Below are positions 35,951 through 46,403 of a DNA stretch of 64,000 nt, in pieces (position 1 is the stretch's first letter; the number at the start of each line of letters is the position of its first letter). Below the pieces are notes generated by a model. That model ran no database searches and was not told the origin of the DNA. It was given only the letters and a program-made list of their open reading frames with translations. The stretch covers positions 1 through 64,000 of the forward strand of contig NZ_JBBBNY010000005.1 of NCBI RefSeq assembly GCF_037137055.1, given 5' to 3'. The DNA is from Frateuria_A yonginensis (lineage in GTDB: Bacteria > Pseudomonadota > Gammaproteobacteria > Xanthomonadales > Rhodanobacteraceae). Position numbers and translations under genes: made by a program.

Positions 35951-38900
35951 ATGCGATTCGGCAGGCTTTTCCTGAACGTCGTCGGGCTGGCGCTGGTGAC
36001 CGTCGCCGCGGGCATCGGCTACGTGCCCCCGGCCCATGCCGCGAGCGCAACGGCCGGCGTCGGGCTGGACACCCCCATCTCGACCACCAGCGACGGCGGC
36101 GCGGCCACCGCGGACAACTACACCGCCTATCCGCTGCTCAACATCGGCTCGGTGCCGCCGCTGGTCATGCTGGTGATGTCGCGCGACGAGCAGCTCTACA
36201 TCAAGGCCTACACCGACTACACCGACCTGGACGGCGACGGCGTCATCGACCGCACCTACCAGAACCGATTCGATTACTCGGGCTACTTCGACCCGAACCT
36301 CTGCTACGCCTACGCCAGCGGCCAGTTCAAGGCCACGCTGGATGCCACCAACCACCAGTGCGACGGCACGACCTGGAGCGGCAACTTCCTGAACTGGGCG
36401 AGCATGAGCCGCATCGACGTGCTGCGCCAGGTGCTCTACGGCGGCAACCGCTACGTCGACGATCCGGACCGCACCGTGCTGGAGCGCTCCTACATCCCCA
36501 GCGACCTGCACGCCTGGGCCAAGGTCTACACCGGCTCGGACCTCAACCTGTACACGCCGTACACCACCACCCAGGCCGCCGGCGGCCTCTCGATGTGCAA
36601 CGTGTCGCCGACGCCCTCGAGCGAGCCGCAGTTGCGGGTGGCCAAGGGCGCCTTCTACAACTGGGCCTCGACCGCGCGCCAGCAGTGCATGTGGCGCGAG
36701 GATGCGCTGGCCGCCTACGCCACGCCCGATTCGTCCCAGCCGCTGGGCTACCGGGTGCCCGCCGACCTCAACCCCTACGATGACGCTTCCGCGAACAGCG
36801 ACAGGCTGGCGACGCTCACCATGCGCGTGGAGGTCTGCGATCCGTCGCCGACCGCCACCGTGCGCGAAAGCTTCTGCAAGGACTACGTCGAGCCCACCTC
36901 GACCGGCTCCATCACCCACTGGAAGCCGTGGGGTCTGTTGCAGCGCTACGGCCAGAACGGCGCGATGCGCTTCGGCCTGATCACCGGCAGCTACACCGCG
37001 CCGCGCGCCGGTGGCGTACTCCGCCGCAACATCGGCCTGTTCGCCGGCAACACCGCCGGCGTGGCCTGCACCTACAGCCCCTCGACCGGCAAGGTCGACG
37101 AGGTCAACCTGCAGACCGGCCAGTTCTGCAACCAGGGGGATGGCAACGAGGGCATCATCAACACGTTGCGCCGCTTCCGCATCACCTCCTGGGACCCGTC
37201 CAAGGACAACTACACCGACTGCCCCACCTACGGCATCCTGGCGCGCGACGTGTCCGGCGCCAACGGCCACCTGATCGACCCGGGCTCCACCAGCGGCAAC
37301 GCCTACGCCTGCAAGGATTCCGGCAACCCGCTGGCCGAGATGTACGCCGAGGCGCTGCGCTACATCAAGGGCACCACGGCCGCCGGCGGCGACGTGCCGA
37401 CCGGCCTGTTCACCAAGGGGGGCTCGCTGCTGGGCATCCCTTCGGCCAACTGGCTGGATCCCTATCGCAAGCCTGAAGACGGCGGCAACGCGTATTGCGC
37501 CAGTTGCAGCATCGTGATGATCACCACCGGGCTGGACTCGTTCGACAGCGACGAGATCCCGACCGTCGGGCTCTCCATGGAGGCGGGACCGGCAACCACC
37601 CAGGTCGGCCAGCTGGAAGGCCTCGACACGACCGTGGTGGCCGGTCAGCCGCTCAAGTACCTGGTCGGCCGGCAGGGGCCGCTCGACTCGACCACCTATC
37701 AGGATGTCTGCGCGCCGCATGCGGTCACCAATCTGAACCAGACCTTCGGCATCTGCCCCGACGTGCCCTCGCTGGAGGGTGGGTACCAGTTGGCCGGCCT
37801 GGCGTACAAGGCCTGGACCACCGACCTGCGGCCCGACCTCACCGGCGAGCAGAAGGTGCAGACCTACGCCATCGCGCTGGCCGAGACCCTGCCCACCTTC
37901 GAGGTCCCGGTCGCCACCAACAACACGCAGTACGACCTGATCTCGATCACCCCGGACTGCCAGGCGAACAACAACGGAACGGCCAAGCTCAACAGCTCGT
38001 CGGGCTGGCGCAGCTGCTACCTGGGCAACCTGGTGGTCGGCCGACAGACCTCCGCCAACCTCTCCCAGAGCGACTGGCTGAAGGTCGTCAGCGGCACGGC
38101 GCCGAGCAACCCCGGCACCTGCGGCACCAGCACGACCGGGCCGTGCCACGTGTTCGGCCTGCCCACGCAGTCGGACGCCCACGGCCCGGTGACCGGCAGT
38201 TTCCTGGTGGTGTGGGAAGACTCGCAGTGGGGCAACGACCACGACCAGGACCTGATCGAGATGCTCAGCTTCTGCCGTGGCTCGGCGTGCAGCTACGACG
38301 GCAACAAGGACGGCGTGCCCGACATCTGCGAAGGCACCACCTCCAACTCCTGCAACGGCGGCAACATCCCCAAGAACGACCAGCAGATGCTGGTGCGGAC
38401 CGAGGTGCTCGCCGCCTACGCGGGCAACGCCCTGCAGACCGGCTACACCGCGGGCGGCGCCTACAACGCCGGCAACGGCCAGCAGATGCCGGGCGCCACC
38501 TTCACGGTACTCAGGCCGGGTGGCACCGACGGCAGCCTGCTGTACGGCAGCATCGGCGGCGCCACCTCCTGGGGGGCACCGTCGGTGGAGAAGCTCTCGA
38601 CCGGTCCGGCCGAGCAGGTCGTGCTGCCCAACCCCCTGTTCTATGCGGCCAAGTACGGCGGCTTCTCCGACCAGAATGGCGACAAGAAGCCCGACCAGAA
38701 GTCCTCGCCCGAGTGGGATGCCATCGTCAACGACACGGGCGCCGACGGCAGCGACGGCCAGCCGGACAACTACTTCCTGGTACGCAACCCTGCGCAGCTG
38801 GCCAACCGCCTCGCGCGCACCTTCGATGCCATCCTCAAGCGCGCCGGGTCGGGTACCGCGGCGGCGGTCGTCGCCAACAGCGCCAAGGGCGTAGGTTTGG

Positions 38901-41518
38901 TCTACCAGGCGCTCTACCAGGCCGAGCGCAAGGACTCGAACGACCGCAAGGCGGCATGGAACGGCACGCTCAACGGCCTGTGGACGGACAGCTACGGCCG
39001 CCTGCGCGAGAACGGCAACGGCCTGGACGCCGACGGCAACGCCGTGCTGGACGGCTACGACGTCGATCCCGTCGTGGAGTTCTATTTCGACCCGAACGAC
39101 AACCAGACCAAGTTCCACCGCGAGGTGATGCCGGCCAACGCGGACGGCTCGCCCGTGACCGTGTTCGACAAGAGCAAGGCGATCATCACCGATCACGGGC
39201 TGGACGAACTGCAGACGGTCTGGAGCGCGCAGAAGCAGCTGTGGTCCACCTCGCTCAACACCGGCGTGAACGCGTCCGACTTCACCAGCAGCAATCGCAC
39301 CTACGCCACCACCAGCACGTCCGGGCGCTACATCTTCACCTGGATCGACGCCAATCATAACGGCGTGGTGGACAGCGGCGAGCAGCAGCCGTTCGTGTTC
39401 AGCGGCACCAGCGCCGGCAGCGGCTTCTACGGCGACAAGAAGGTGACCGGAAGCAGCACCACCTACAGCGGCAACTTCCGCTACCTCAACACCCAGGATC
39501 CGTACGTGGCCAAGCGCGTCGTCGCCTGGATCCGCGGCTACGAGGTGCCCGACACCGACAGCAAGGGCACCAAGCTTTGGCGTTCGCGCACGGTGGACTA
39601 CAACAACGACGGCACGCTGCGGGTGCTGCGCCTGGGCGACATCGTCGACTCCACCCCGGTGGTGGTCGGTACACCCTCGGAGGCCTTCGACCTGCTGTAC
39701 GGCGACACCAGCTACGGCCGGTTCCGCGACCACTACCGCGCGCGCCGCCAGGTGATCTACGTGGGTGCCAACGACGGCATGCTGCATGCCTTCAACGCCG
39801 GCTTCTACAACTCGCGCGAGCAGAAGCTGCAGCGCCAGCCGACCGACGGCACTTCGGTGACCAACGATCCGCTCGGCGGGGAGATGTGGGCCTACGTGCC
39901 GGGCAACCTGCTGCCGCACCTGCGCTGGCTGGCCGACCCCAACTACAAGCACAATTTCTACGTCGACGGCAGCCCGATCGCGCAGGACGTCAAGATCTTC
40001 TCCAACGACACCGACCATCCGGAGGGGTGGGGCACGGTGTTGATCGTGCCGTTCCGCTTCGGCGGCGGGCCGATCTCGGTGGATACCTCCACCGATGCCA
40101 CCCGGCCCGCGCGGCAGAACTCGTTCTCCGCCTACGCGGTACTGGACGTGACCAACCCGGAGAAGCCGCCGGTGCTGCTGGCGGAGCTCACCAATACCTC
40201 CCTGTCGGACGCGACGGCCGCCTGCGACAGCAACACCGCGTGGCACCTGCCCTCGTGCGTGGACATCACCAAGGTGGTCGACACCTATACCTCGTCCATT
40301 CCGGCGGCGGCAATGTTCCGCGACAGCACCTCGGGCAGCCCGAACAAGTTCTTCCTGTTCACCGGCTCGGGCACCACCGACAACGGCGGCGTGGGAACCA
40401 CCGAGGGCGGCAATGCCGCGGCCTCGACCTCGCTGAAGATCCGCGTCTACGACATGATGAACTGGGCGGGCGTCACGCCGTCCGCGACGCCGGCCAAGGT
40501 GTTCGATTTCAAGACGATCGGCGCGCCGTCCGACGGCAGCGACCCGACCCCGGGTGCGGCGAGCTTCGCCGGCGACCTGATCGCCTCGGACTTCAACCTC
40601 GACGGTCGGTCCGAAGGCCTGTACTTCGGCAGCGTGAAGGACAACGGCAGCAGCGGCTTCGGCGGCTCGCTGTGGAAGCTGAACTTCATGAACGGCGGAA
40701 CGCAGGATCCCGATCCGGCCAACTGGACGTCGCAGCGGATACTGTCGGATCTGAACCGCCCGGTGACCGTGCGCCCGACGGTGGGACGCAACGACCGCGG
40801 CGCGCCGATGGTGTTCTTCGGCACCGGCCGCGCCTACACCAAGTTCGACCTGGCCTCCACGCAGCAGCAGAAGATCGTGGGGCTGATCGACACCTCGCTG
40901 CTGTCCAGCACCGACACCCAGTACAAGGCGCTGCCGCTGTCGATGTCCGACCTGGTGGACGTGACCGGCGTGGCGGTCAACACCGACAGCACGGTGACCA
41001 ACGGCGGCACGGATGCCAGCGGCAACGCCCTGGACACGTTCGACAAACTGCTCGGCAGCTTCGACAGCGCCTCGCGTCTGGGCTGGTATCTGAACCTCAC
41101 GGCGCCGACCGGCACCGACACCACGCCGTCCGAACGCGTGGTCAGCTCGCAGAGCCTGCTCGGCGGCGTGCTGCTGACCACCACCTTCTTCCCCGGCACC
41201 GACACCTGCACGGACGTGGGCCGCGGCGCGCTGTACGGGCTCAACTACAAGAGCGGCACCGCCAGCCCCACGCTCGCCTTCTTCGGTACCTCGGCCGGGA
41301 CCGGCGCCGGTGCCGGCAAGCAGGTGGTCAACCGTTCCACCGACATGGGGCCGGGCCTGCCGGCGCCGCCCAGCCTGCACATCGGCGAGGGTACCGGCCA
41401 GCGCAAGTTGACCGCCTGCGTGCAGACTTCGACCGGTGCCATCATCTGCAAGGAGATCACCACGCTGAAGTCGGTGCTGAGCAGCGAGATCTCCTGGCAC
41501 GAACCCCTGGACAAGTAA
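35951..41518 (+). CDS. pilY1: Pilus tip adhesin/assembly protein PilY1, very large
   Basis: Exported calcium-dependent protein at the pilus tip, needed for pilus extension and often for surface sensing. The 1855-residue product has a signal peptide (LNVVGLALVTVAAGIGYVPPAHA). The C-terminal PilY1 beta-propeller begins near residue 1270 with YVGANDGMLHAFNA. The propeller calcium loop is DFNLDGRSE at 1547-1555. Further EF-hand-like loops are DLDGDGVID (92-100), DGNKDGVPD (783-791), DQNGDKKPD (907-915) and DANHNGVVD (1133-1141). The N-terminal half resembles a VWA fold, but LVMSRDEQ stands where a MIDAS DxSxS motif would be. ATG 35951 has AGGGG eight bases upstream; ATG 35930, overlapping the pilX stop, is the alternative. 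Confidence 0.92.
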   Translation: MRFGRLFLNVVGLALVTVAAGIGYVPPAHAASATAGVGLDTPISTTSDGGAATADNYTAYPLLNIGSVPPLVMLVMSRDEQLYIKAYTDYTDLDGDGVIDRTYQNRFDYSGYFDPNLCYAYASGQFKATLDATNHQCDGTTWSGNFLNWASMSRIDVLRQVLYGGNRYVDDPDRTVLERSYIPSDLHAWAKVYTGSDLNLYTPYTTTQAAGGLSMCNVSPTPSSEPQLRVAKGAFYNWASTARQQCMWREDALAAYATPDSSQPLGYRVPADLNPYDDASANSDRLATLTMRVEVCDPSPTATVRESFCKDYVEPTSTGSITHWKPWGLLQRYGQNGAMRFGLITGSYTAPRAGGVLRRNIGLFAGNTAGVACTYSPSTGKVDEVNLQTGQFCNQGDGNEGIINTLRRFRITSWDPSKDNYTDCPTYGILARDVSGANGHLIDPGSTSGNAYACKDSGNPLAEMYAEALRYIKGTTAAGGDVPTGLFTKGGSLLGIPSANWLDPYRKPEDGGNAYCASCSIVMITTGLDSFDSDEIPTVGLSMEAGPATTQVGQLEGLDTTVVAGQPLKYLVGRQGPLDSTTYQDVCAPHAVTNLNQTFGICPDVPSLEGGYQLAGLAYKAWTTDLRPDLTGEQKVQTYAIALAETLPTFEVPVATNNTQYDLISITPDCQANNNGTAKLNSSSGWRSCYLGNLVVGRQTSANLSQSDWLKVVSGTAPSNPGTCGTSTTGPCHVFGLPTQSDAHGPVTGSFLVVWEDSQWGNDHDQDLIEMLSFCRGSACSYDGNKDGVPDICEGTTSNSCNGGNIPKNDQQMLVRTEVLAAYAGNALQTGYTAGGAYNAGNGQQMPGATFTVLRPGGTDGSLLYGSIGGATSWGAPSVEKLSTGPAEQVVLPNPLFYAAKYGGFSDQNGDKKPDQKSSPEWDAIVNDTGADGSDGQPDNYFLVRNPAQLANRLARTFDAILKRAGSGTAAAVVANSAKGVGLVYQALYQAERKDSNDRKAAWNGTLNGLWTDSYGRLRENGNGLDADGNAVLDGYDVDPVVEFYFDPNDNQTKFHREVMPANADGSPVTVFDKSKAIITDHGLDELQTVWSAQKQLWSTSLNTGVNASDFTSSNRTYATTSTSGRYIFTWIDANHNGVVDSGEQQPFVFSGTSAGSGFYGDKKVTGSSTTYSGNFRYLNTQDPYVAKRVVAWIRGYEVPDTDSKGTKLWRSRTVDYNNDGTLRVLRLGDIVDSTPVVVGTPSEAFDLLYGDTSYGRFRDHYRARRQVIYVGANDGMLHAFNAGFYNSREQKLQRQPTDGTSVTNDPLGGEMWAYVPGNLLPHLRWLADPNYKHNFYVDGSPIAQDVKIFSNDTDHPEGWGTVLIVPFRFGGGPISVDTSTDATRPARQNSFSAYAVLDVTNPEKPPVLLAELTNTSLSDATAACDSNTAWHLPSCVDITKVVDTYTSSIPAAAMFRDSTSGSPNKFFLFTGSGTTDNGGVGTTEGGNAAASTSLKIRVYDMMNWAGVTPSATPAKVFDFKTIGAPSDGSDPTPGAASFAGDLIASDFNLDGRSEGLYFGSVKDNGSSGFGGSLWKLNFMNGGTQDPDPANWTSQRILSDLNRPVTVRPTVGRNDRGAPMVFFGTGRAYTKFDLASTQQQKIVGLIDTSLLSSTDTQYKALPLSMSDLVDVTGVAVNTDSTVTNGGTDASGNALDTFDKLLGSFDSASRLGWYLNLTAPTGTDTTPSERVVSSQSLLGGVLLTTTFFPGTDTCTDVGRGALYGLNYKSGTASPTLAFFGTSAGTGAGAGKQVVNRSTDMGPGLPAPPSLHIGEGTGQRKLTACVQTSTGAIICKEITTLKSVLSSEISWHEPLDK

Positions 41519-41528
41519 GGACAACGGC

Positions 41529-41945
41529 ATGCGCAGGCAGCAGGGCTTTTCGCTGATCGAGCTGATGGTCGTGGTCGTCATCGTCGCCATCCTGGCGGCG
41601 GTGGCCGTCCCGGCCTACCGCAACTACGTCACGCGCTCGCACCGCGTCGATGCCCAGCGCGCGCTGACCGATCTGGCAGCGCGCCAGGAGCGTTACCTCT
41701 ACAGCAACAATACCTACACGAAGAACCTGAGCGATCTGGGCGCCAGCAGTTCCATGGCAGGCAGCTACTACACCGTCGCCATCGACCCGGCCAAAACCTC
41801 GACCACCGCCTTCAGCGTGGTGGCCACCGCCGTCGGCACGCAGCAGCGGGACGACAAGTCGTGCCAGACGCTGTCCCTCGACCAGGCCGGCCGCCAGGGT
41901 TCGACCGGATCCACTACCAACGACCCCAAGTGCTGGGGGCGCTGA
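41529..41945 (+). CDS. pilE: Type IV minor pilin PilE
   Basis: A 138-residue prepilin with the very short leader MRRQQG before FSLIELMVVVVIVAILAAVAVPAYRNYVTRSHR. Glu5 is present and the helix is the classic type IVa pattern. The C-terminal part has a cysteine pair (KSCQTL ... KCWG) that probably closes the disulfide loop. It follows pilY1 by 10 bases, the position of pilE in Pseudomonas minor-pilin operons; it is too small and too deep in the operon to be the major pilin. Confidence 0.9.
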   Translation: MRRQQGFSLIELMVVVVIVAILAAVAVPAYRNYVTRSHRVDAQRALTDLAARQERYLYSNNTYTKNLSDLGASSSMAGSYYTVAIDPAKTSTTAFSVVATAVGTQQRDDKSCQTLSLDQAGRQGSTGSTTNDPKCWGR

Positions 41946-41947
41946 GC

Positions 41948-42373
41948 ATGCGTGGCGGGATGCTGCTCCTCGGCGTGCTGCTGGCTTGCTCGGCTGCCGC
42001 GGCGTCGGCGCAGGACACCTACTACAAGTGGACCGACGCTTCCGGCACCGTGCACTTCAGCGCCACGCCGCCTGCCGGGCAGCGGGCCGAGGCGGTCAAG
42101 GTCGGCGGCACCGGCGCCGCCCGGGTCGCGCCCGGACAGCCGCCGGCGGCGGCCGGGTCGGCGCAGCAGTTCGAACAGGCGACCGCCGCATACCGGCGGC
42201 AGTCCTGCGAAGCCGCGCGCAACGACCTCAAGGTGTTGTCGCAGGGGCGCATGGTGGTGAGCGGCGACAGTCCGGACGTCGCCACCAAGCTCGACGCCGA
42301 GCAACGTGAACAGGCCAGGCTGCGAGCGCAGCAGCGCGTCTCGCAGTTCTGCGACAACGGGGGCAAGCCATGA
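41948..42373 (+). CDS. DUF4124 family exported protein in the pilin operon
   Basis: A 141-residue protein with a signal peptide (MLLLGVLLACSAAAASA) and an N-terminal DUF4124 domain. That domain is recognised by YYKWTDASGTVHFSATPPAGQRAE, which resembles a small SH3-like beta unit. The rest is helical, with one cysteine in YRRQSCEAARNDL and one near the end. It sits between pilE and fimT with two bases and a four-base overlap, so it belongs to the operon. Its position resembles that of PilY2 in Pseudomonas, but I see no clear sequence match and make no functional claim. Confidence 0.83.
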   Translation: MRGGMLLLGVLLACSAAAASAQDTYYKWTDASGTVHFSATPPAGQRAEAVKVGGTGAARVAPGQPPAAAGSAQQFEQATAAYRRQSCEAARNDLKVLSQGRMVVSGDSPDVATKLDAEQREQARLRAQQRVSQFCDNGGKP

Positions 42374-42957
42374 TCGAGCCGAAGCGCGCGCGTTCTCGCG
42401 GTTTCACCCTGATCGAACTGCTGGTGGCGATCGTGGTGCTGGCGATCCTGGCCGGCATCGCGCTGCCCAATTTCCGCGACTTCATGCGCCGCAGCGCCGT
42501 CACCTCGCAGGCCAACGCCGTGCTGGCCGATCTGCAGTACGCCCGCGCCGATGCCGCCACGCGGCACGTGATCGGCATGATGTGCGCGAGCACCAACGGC
42601 ACCGCGTGCACCGGCACGAACGCCTTCGAGAACGGCTGGGTGGTGTACCGGGAAACCGCGCCGGGCCCCACGGCGAGCTTCGGCAGCGGCGACGAAGTGC
42701 TGCGCGTGGCCCCTTCCACGCGGGACGTCAGCATCCGGCTGGTCAACGGCACCGGTGCCGCCGTCACCTCGGTCGGCTTCAACCAGGAAGGCTCGGTCCT
42801 CGGCAACCAGGCGCTGAGCTTCCTGGTCTGCCCGCTGCCCGCCGGTGCGACCGTGGGCGAAAGCACCGATCGCGTCCCGGGCGCCGAGGTGCTGCTTTCG
42901 GCTTCCGGGCGCCCCTCGGTGCGCCGGATCGCCCCGGGCGGCAGCTGCGGCAGCTGA
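42370..42957 (+). CDS. fimT: GspH/FimT family pseudopilin
   Basis: A 195-residue prepilin with the leader RARSRG before FTLIELLVAIVVLAILAGIALPNFRDFMRRSAV (Glu5 present). The GspH domain follows, recognised by QANAVLADLQYARADAATR and the final SASGRPSVRRIAP. It is the FimT/FimU member of the minor-pilin set. In Pseudomonas these genes open the operon; here the gene closes it. It overlaps the DUF4124 gene (ATGA) and is followed by a terminator. Confidence 0.88.
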   Translation: MIEPKRARSRGFTLIELLVAIVVLAILAGIALPNFRDFMRRSAVTSQANAVLADLQYARADAATRHVIGMMCASTNGTACTGTNAFENGWVVYRETAPGPTASFGSGDEVLRVAPSTRDVSIRLVNGTGAAVTSVGFNQEGSVLGNQALSFLVCPLPAGATVGESTDRVPGAEVLLSASGRPSVRRIAPGGSCGS

Positions 42958-42980
42958 CCGCGCCCGACGGGAAAAAGAAA

Positions 42981-43004
42981 AACCCGGCACGAGGCCGGGT
43001 TTTT
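42981..43004 (+). terminator. Intrinsic terminator of the minor-pilin operon
   Basis: Stem AACCCGGC/GCCGGGTT with a five-base loop, followed by TTT, with an A-run on the left side. It lies 23 bases after the fimT stop and may also serve the minus-strand tRNA-Val transcript. Confidence 0.85.
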
Positions 43005-43014
43005 CGTATCCGGA

Positions 43015-43089
43015 TGGTGGGCGGTGCAAGGATCGAACTTGCGACACCTGCCGTGTGAAGGCAGTGCTCTACCGCTGAGCTAACCGCCC
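43015..43089 (-). tRNA. tRNA-Val (anticodon CAC)
   Basis: A 75-base cloverleaf on the minus strand: acceptor GGGCGGT/ACCGCCC, D-arm GCTC/GAGC, anticodon stem CTGCC/GGCAG around TTCACAC, T-arm GCAAG/CTTGC with loop TTCGATC, and an encoded CCA. The anticodon CAC reads GTG valine codons, the commonest valine codon at this G+C content. Confidence 0.97.
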
Positions 43090-43103
43090 GCCGGGAGCGC
43101 GCA

Positions 43104-43132
43104 ACTATACGGACTCGCCCGATGGCGGTCAA
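43104..43132 (-). promoter_or_regulatory. Sigma70 promoter of tRNA-Val
   Basis: On the minus strand: -35 TTGACC (43127-43132), a 17-base spacer and -10 TATAGT (43104-43109), 14 bases before the mature 5' end. Confidence 0.78.
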
Positions 43133-43172
43133 GCACGGGTGAAGGCGCGGGAGAGGCCGGTGGGGCCGTTGC

Positions 43173-43178
43173 TACAAT
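43173..43178 (+). promoter_or_regulatory. -10 box of the LAB_N gene
   Basis: TACAAT lies 28 bases before the ATG at 43207. No clear -35 box or Shine-Dalgarno site is visible. Confidence 0.45.
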
Positions 43179-43206
43179 CGCCCGATTCCCTGCCGACGAT
43201 GCCACC

Positions 43207-43536
43207 ATGCACGAGACGCTCACCCACCTGCACCTGGTCACGATCACGCCGTGGAAGCTGATCGGCTATCTCGGCACCTTCCTGTTCACCGCGCGCTGGT
43301 TCGTGCAGTTCTACGCGACCAAGAAGCAGAAGAAGGTCGTGGTGCCGATGATGTTCTGGTACCTGTCGGTGAGCGGCAGCCTGCTCACCCTGGTCTACTT
43401 CATCTGGGGCAAGAACGACTCGGTGGGCATCATCCAGACCGCGTTCCCGATGTTCGTCTCGGTCTACAACGTGTTCGCGCACCTGCGCCAGCGCCGGGCG
43501 GAAACGGTGGTGCCGGGCGGCTCGGACAACCCCTGA
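43207..43536 (+). CDS. Small membrane protein with lipid-A biosynthesis N-terminal (LAB_N) domain
   Basis: A 109-residue protein with three membrane helices. It shows the LAB_N pattern: WKLIGYLGTFLFTARWFVQFYATKKQKK, then VPMMFWYLSVSGSLLTLVYFIW and GIIQTAFPMFVSVYNVFAH. LAB_N was named from its occurrence at the N terminus of some lipid-A-disaccharide synthases. Stand-alone copies like this one usually accompany lipid or glycan transferases, but no such partner is adjacent. The exact role is unknown. It converges on the metH gene. Confidence 0.83.
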   Translation: MHETLTHLHLVTITPWKLIGYLGTFLFTARWFVQFYATKKQKKVVVPMMFWYLSVSGSLLTLVYFIWGKNDSVGIIQTAFPMFVSVYNVFAHLRQRRAETVVPGGSDNP

Positions 43537-43549
43537 CCGCCCGGCCCGG

Positions 43550-46237
<2,688 letters not shown>

Positions 46238-46253
46238 GCTTTTGCGGCTTCTG

Positions 46254-46388
46254 CTCCCTCTGCCTGTCGGGGAGAGGGCTGGAGTGAGGGGGAGGGGTTT
46301 GCGGGAAGGGTCGATAGAGCGGGCCGGGATGCCGGGACATCGCCAGGCTGGCCTCTCACCCCGAGCCTCTCCCCGGAGCGGAGAGGGG
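46254..46388. repeat. Palindromic intergenic repeat between the two metH genes
   Basis: The left arm contains GGGGAGAGGGCTGGAGTGAG (46269-46288). The right arm is CCTCTCACCCCGAGCCTCTC ... GAGAGGGG (46352-46388). It shares the core GAGAGGG-CTGG-GTGAGGG with the repeat between ileS and lspA and fills nearly the whole 166-base spacer of this operon. Confidence 0.65.
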
Positions 46389-46403
46389 GCTGCGCCGAGG
46401 CGC

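Noticed and set aside
35798..41590. A 1930-codon open frame on the minus strand opposite pilY1
   Set aside because: It is the mirror of a G/C-rich gene with strong third-position bias. The translation is low-complexity (Ala, Gly, Val, Arg, His) with no recognisable domain, while the plus strand encodes a clear PilY1.
46238..46403. Frameshift or pseudogene explanation for the split metH
   Set aside because: Both halves have their own start, stop and complete domains, and the 166-base spacer is a repeat with no remnant coding sequence. Split MetH is known in Xanthomonadales.
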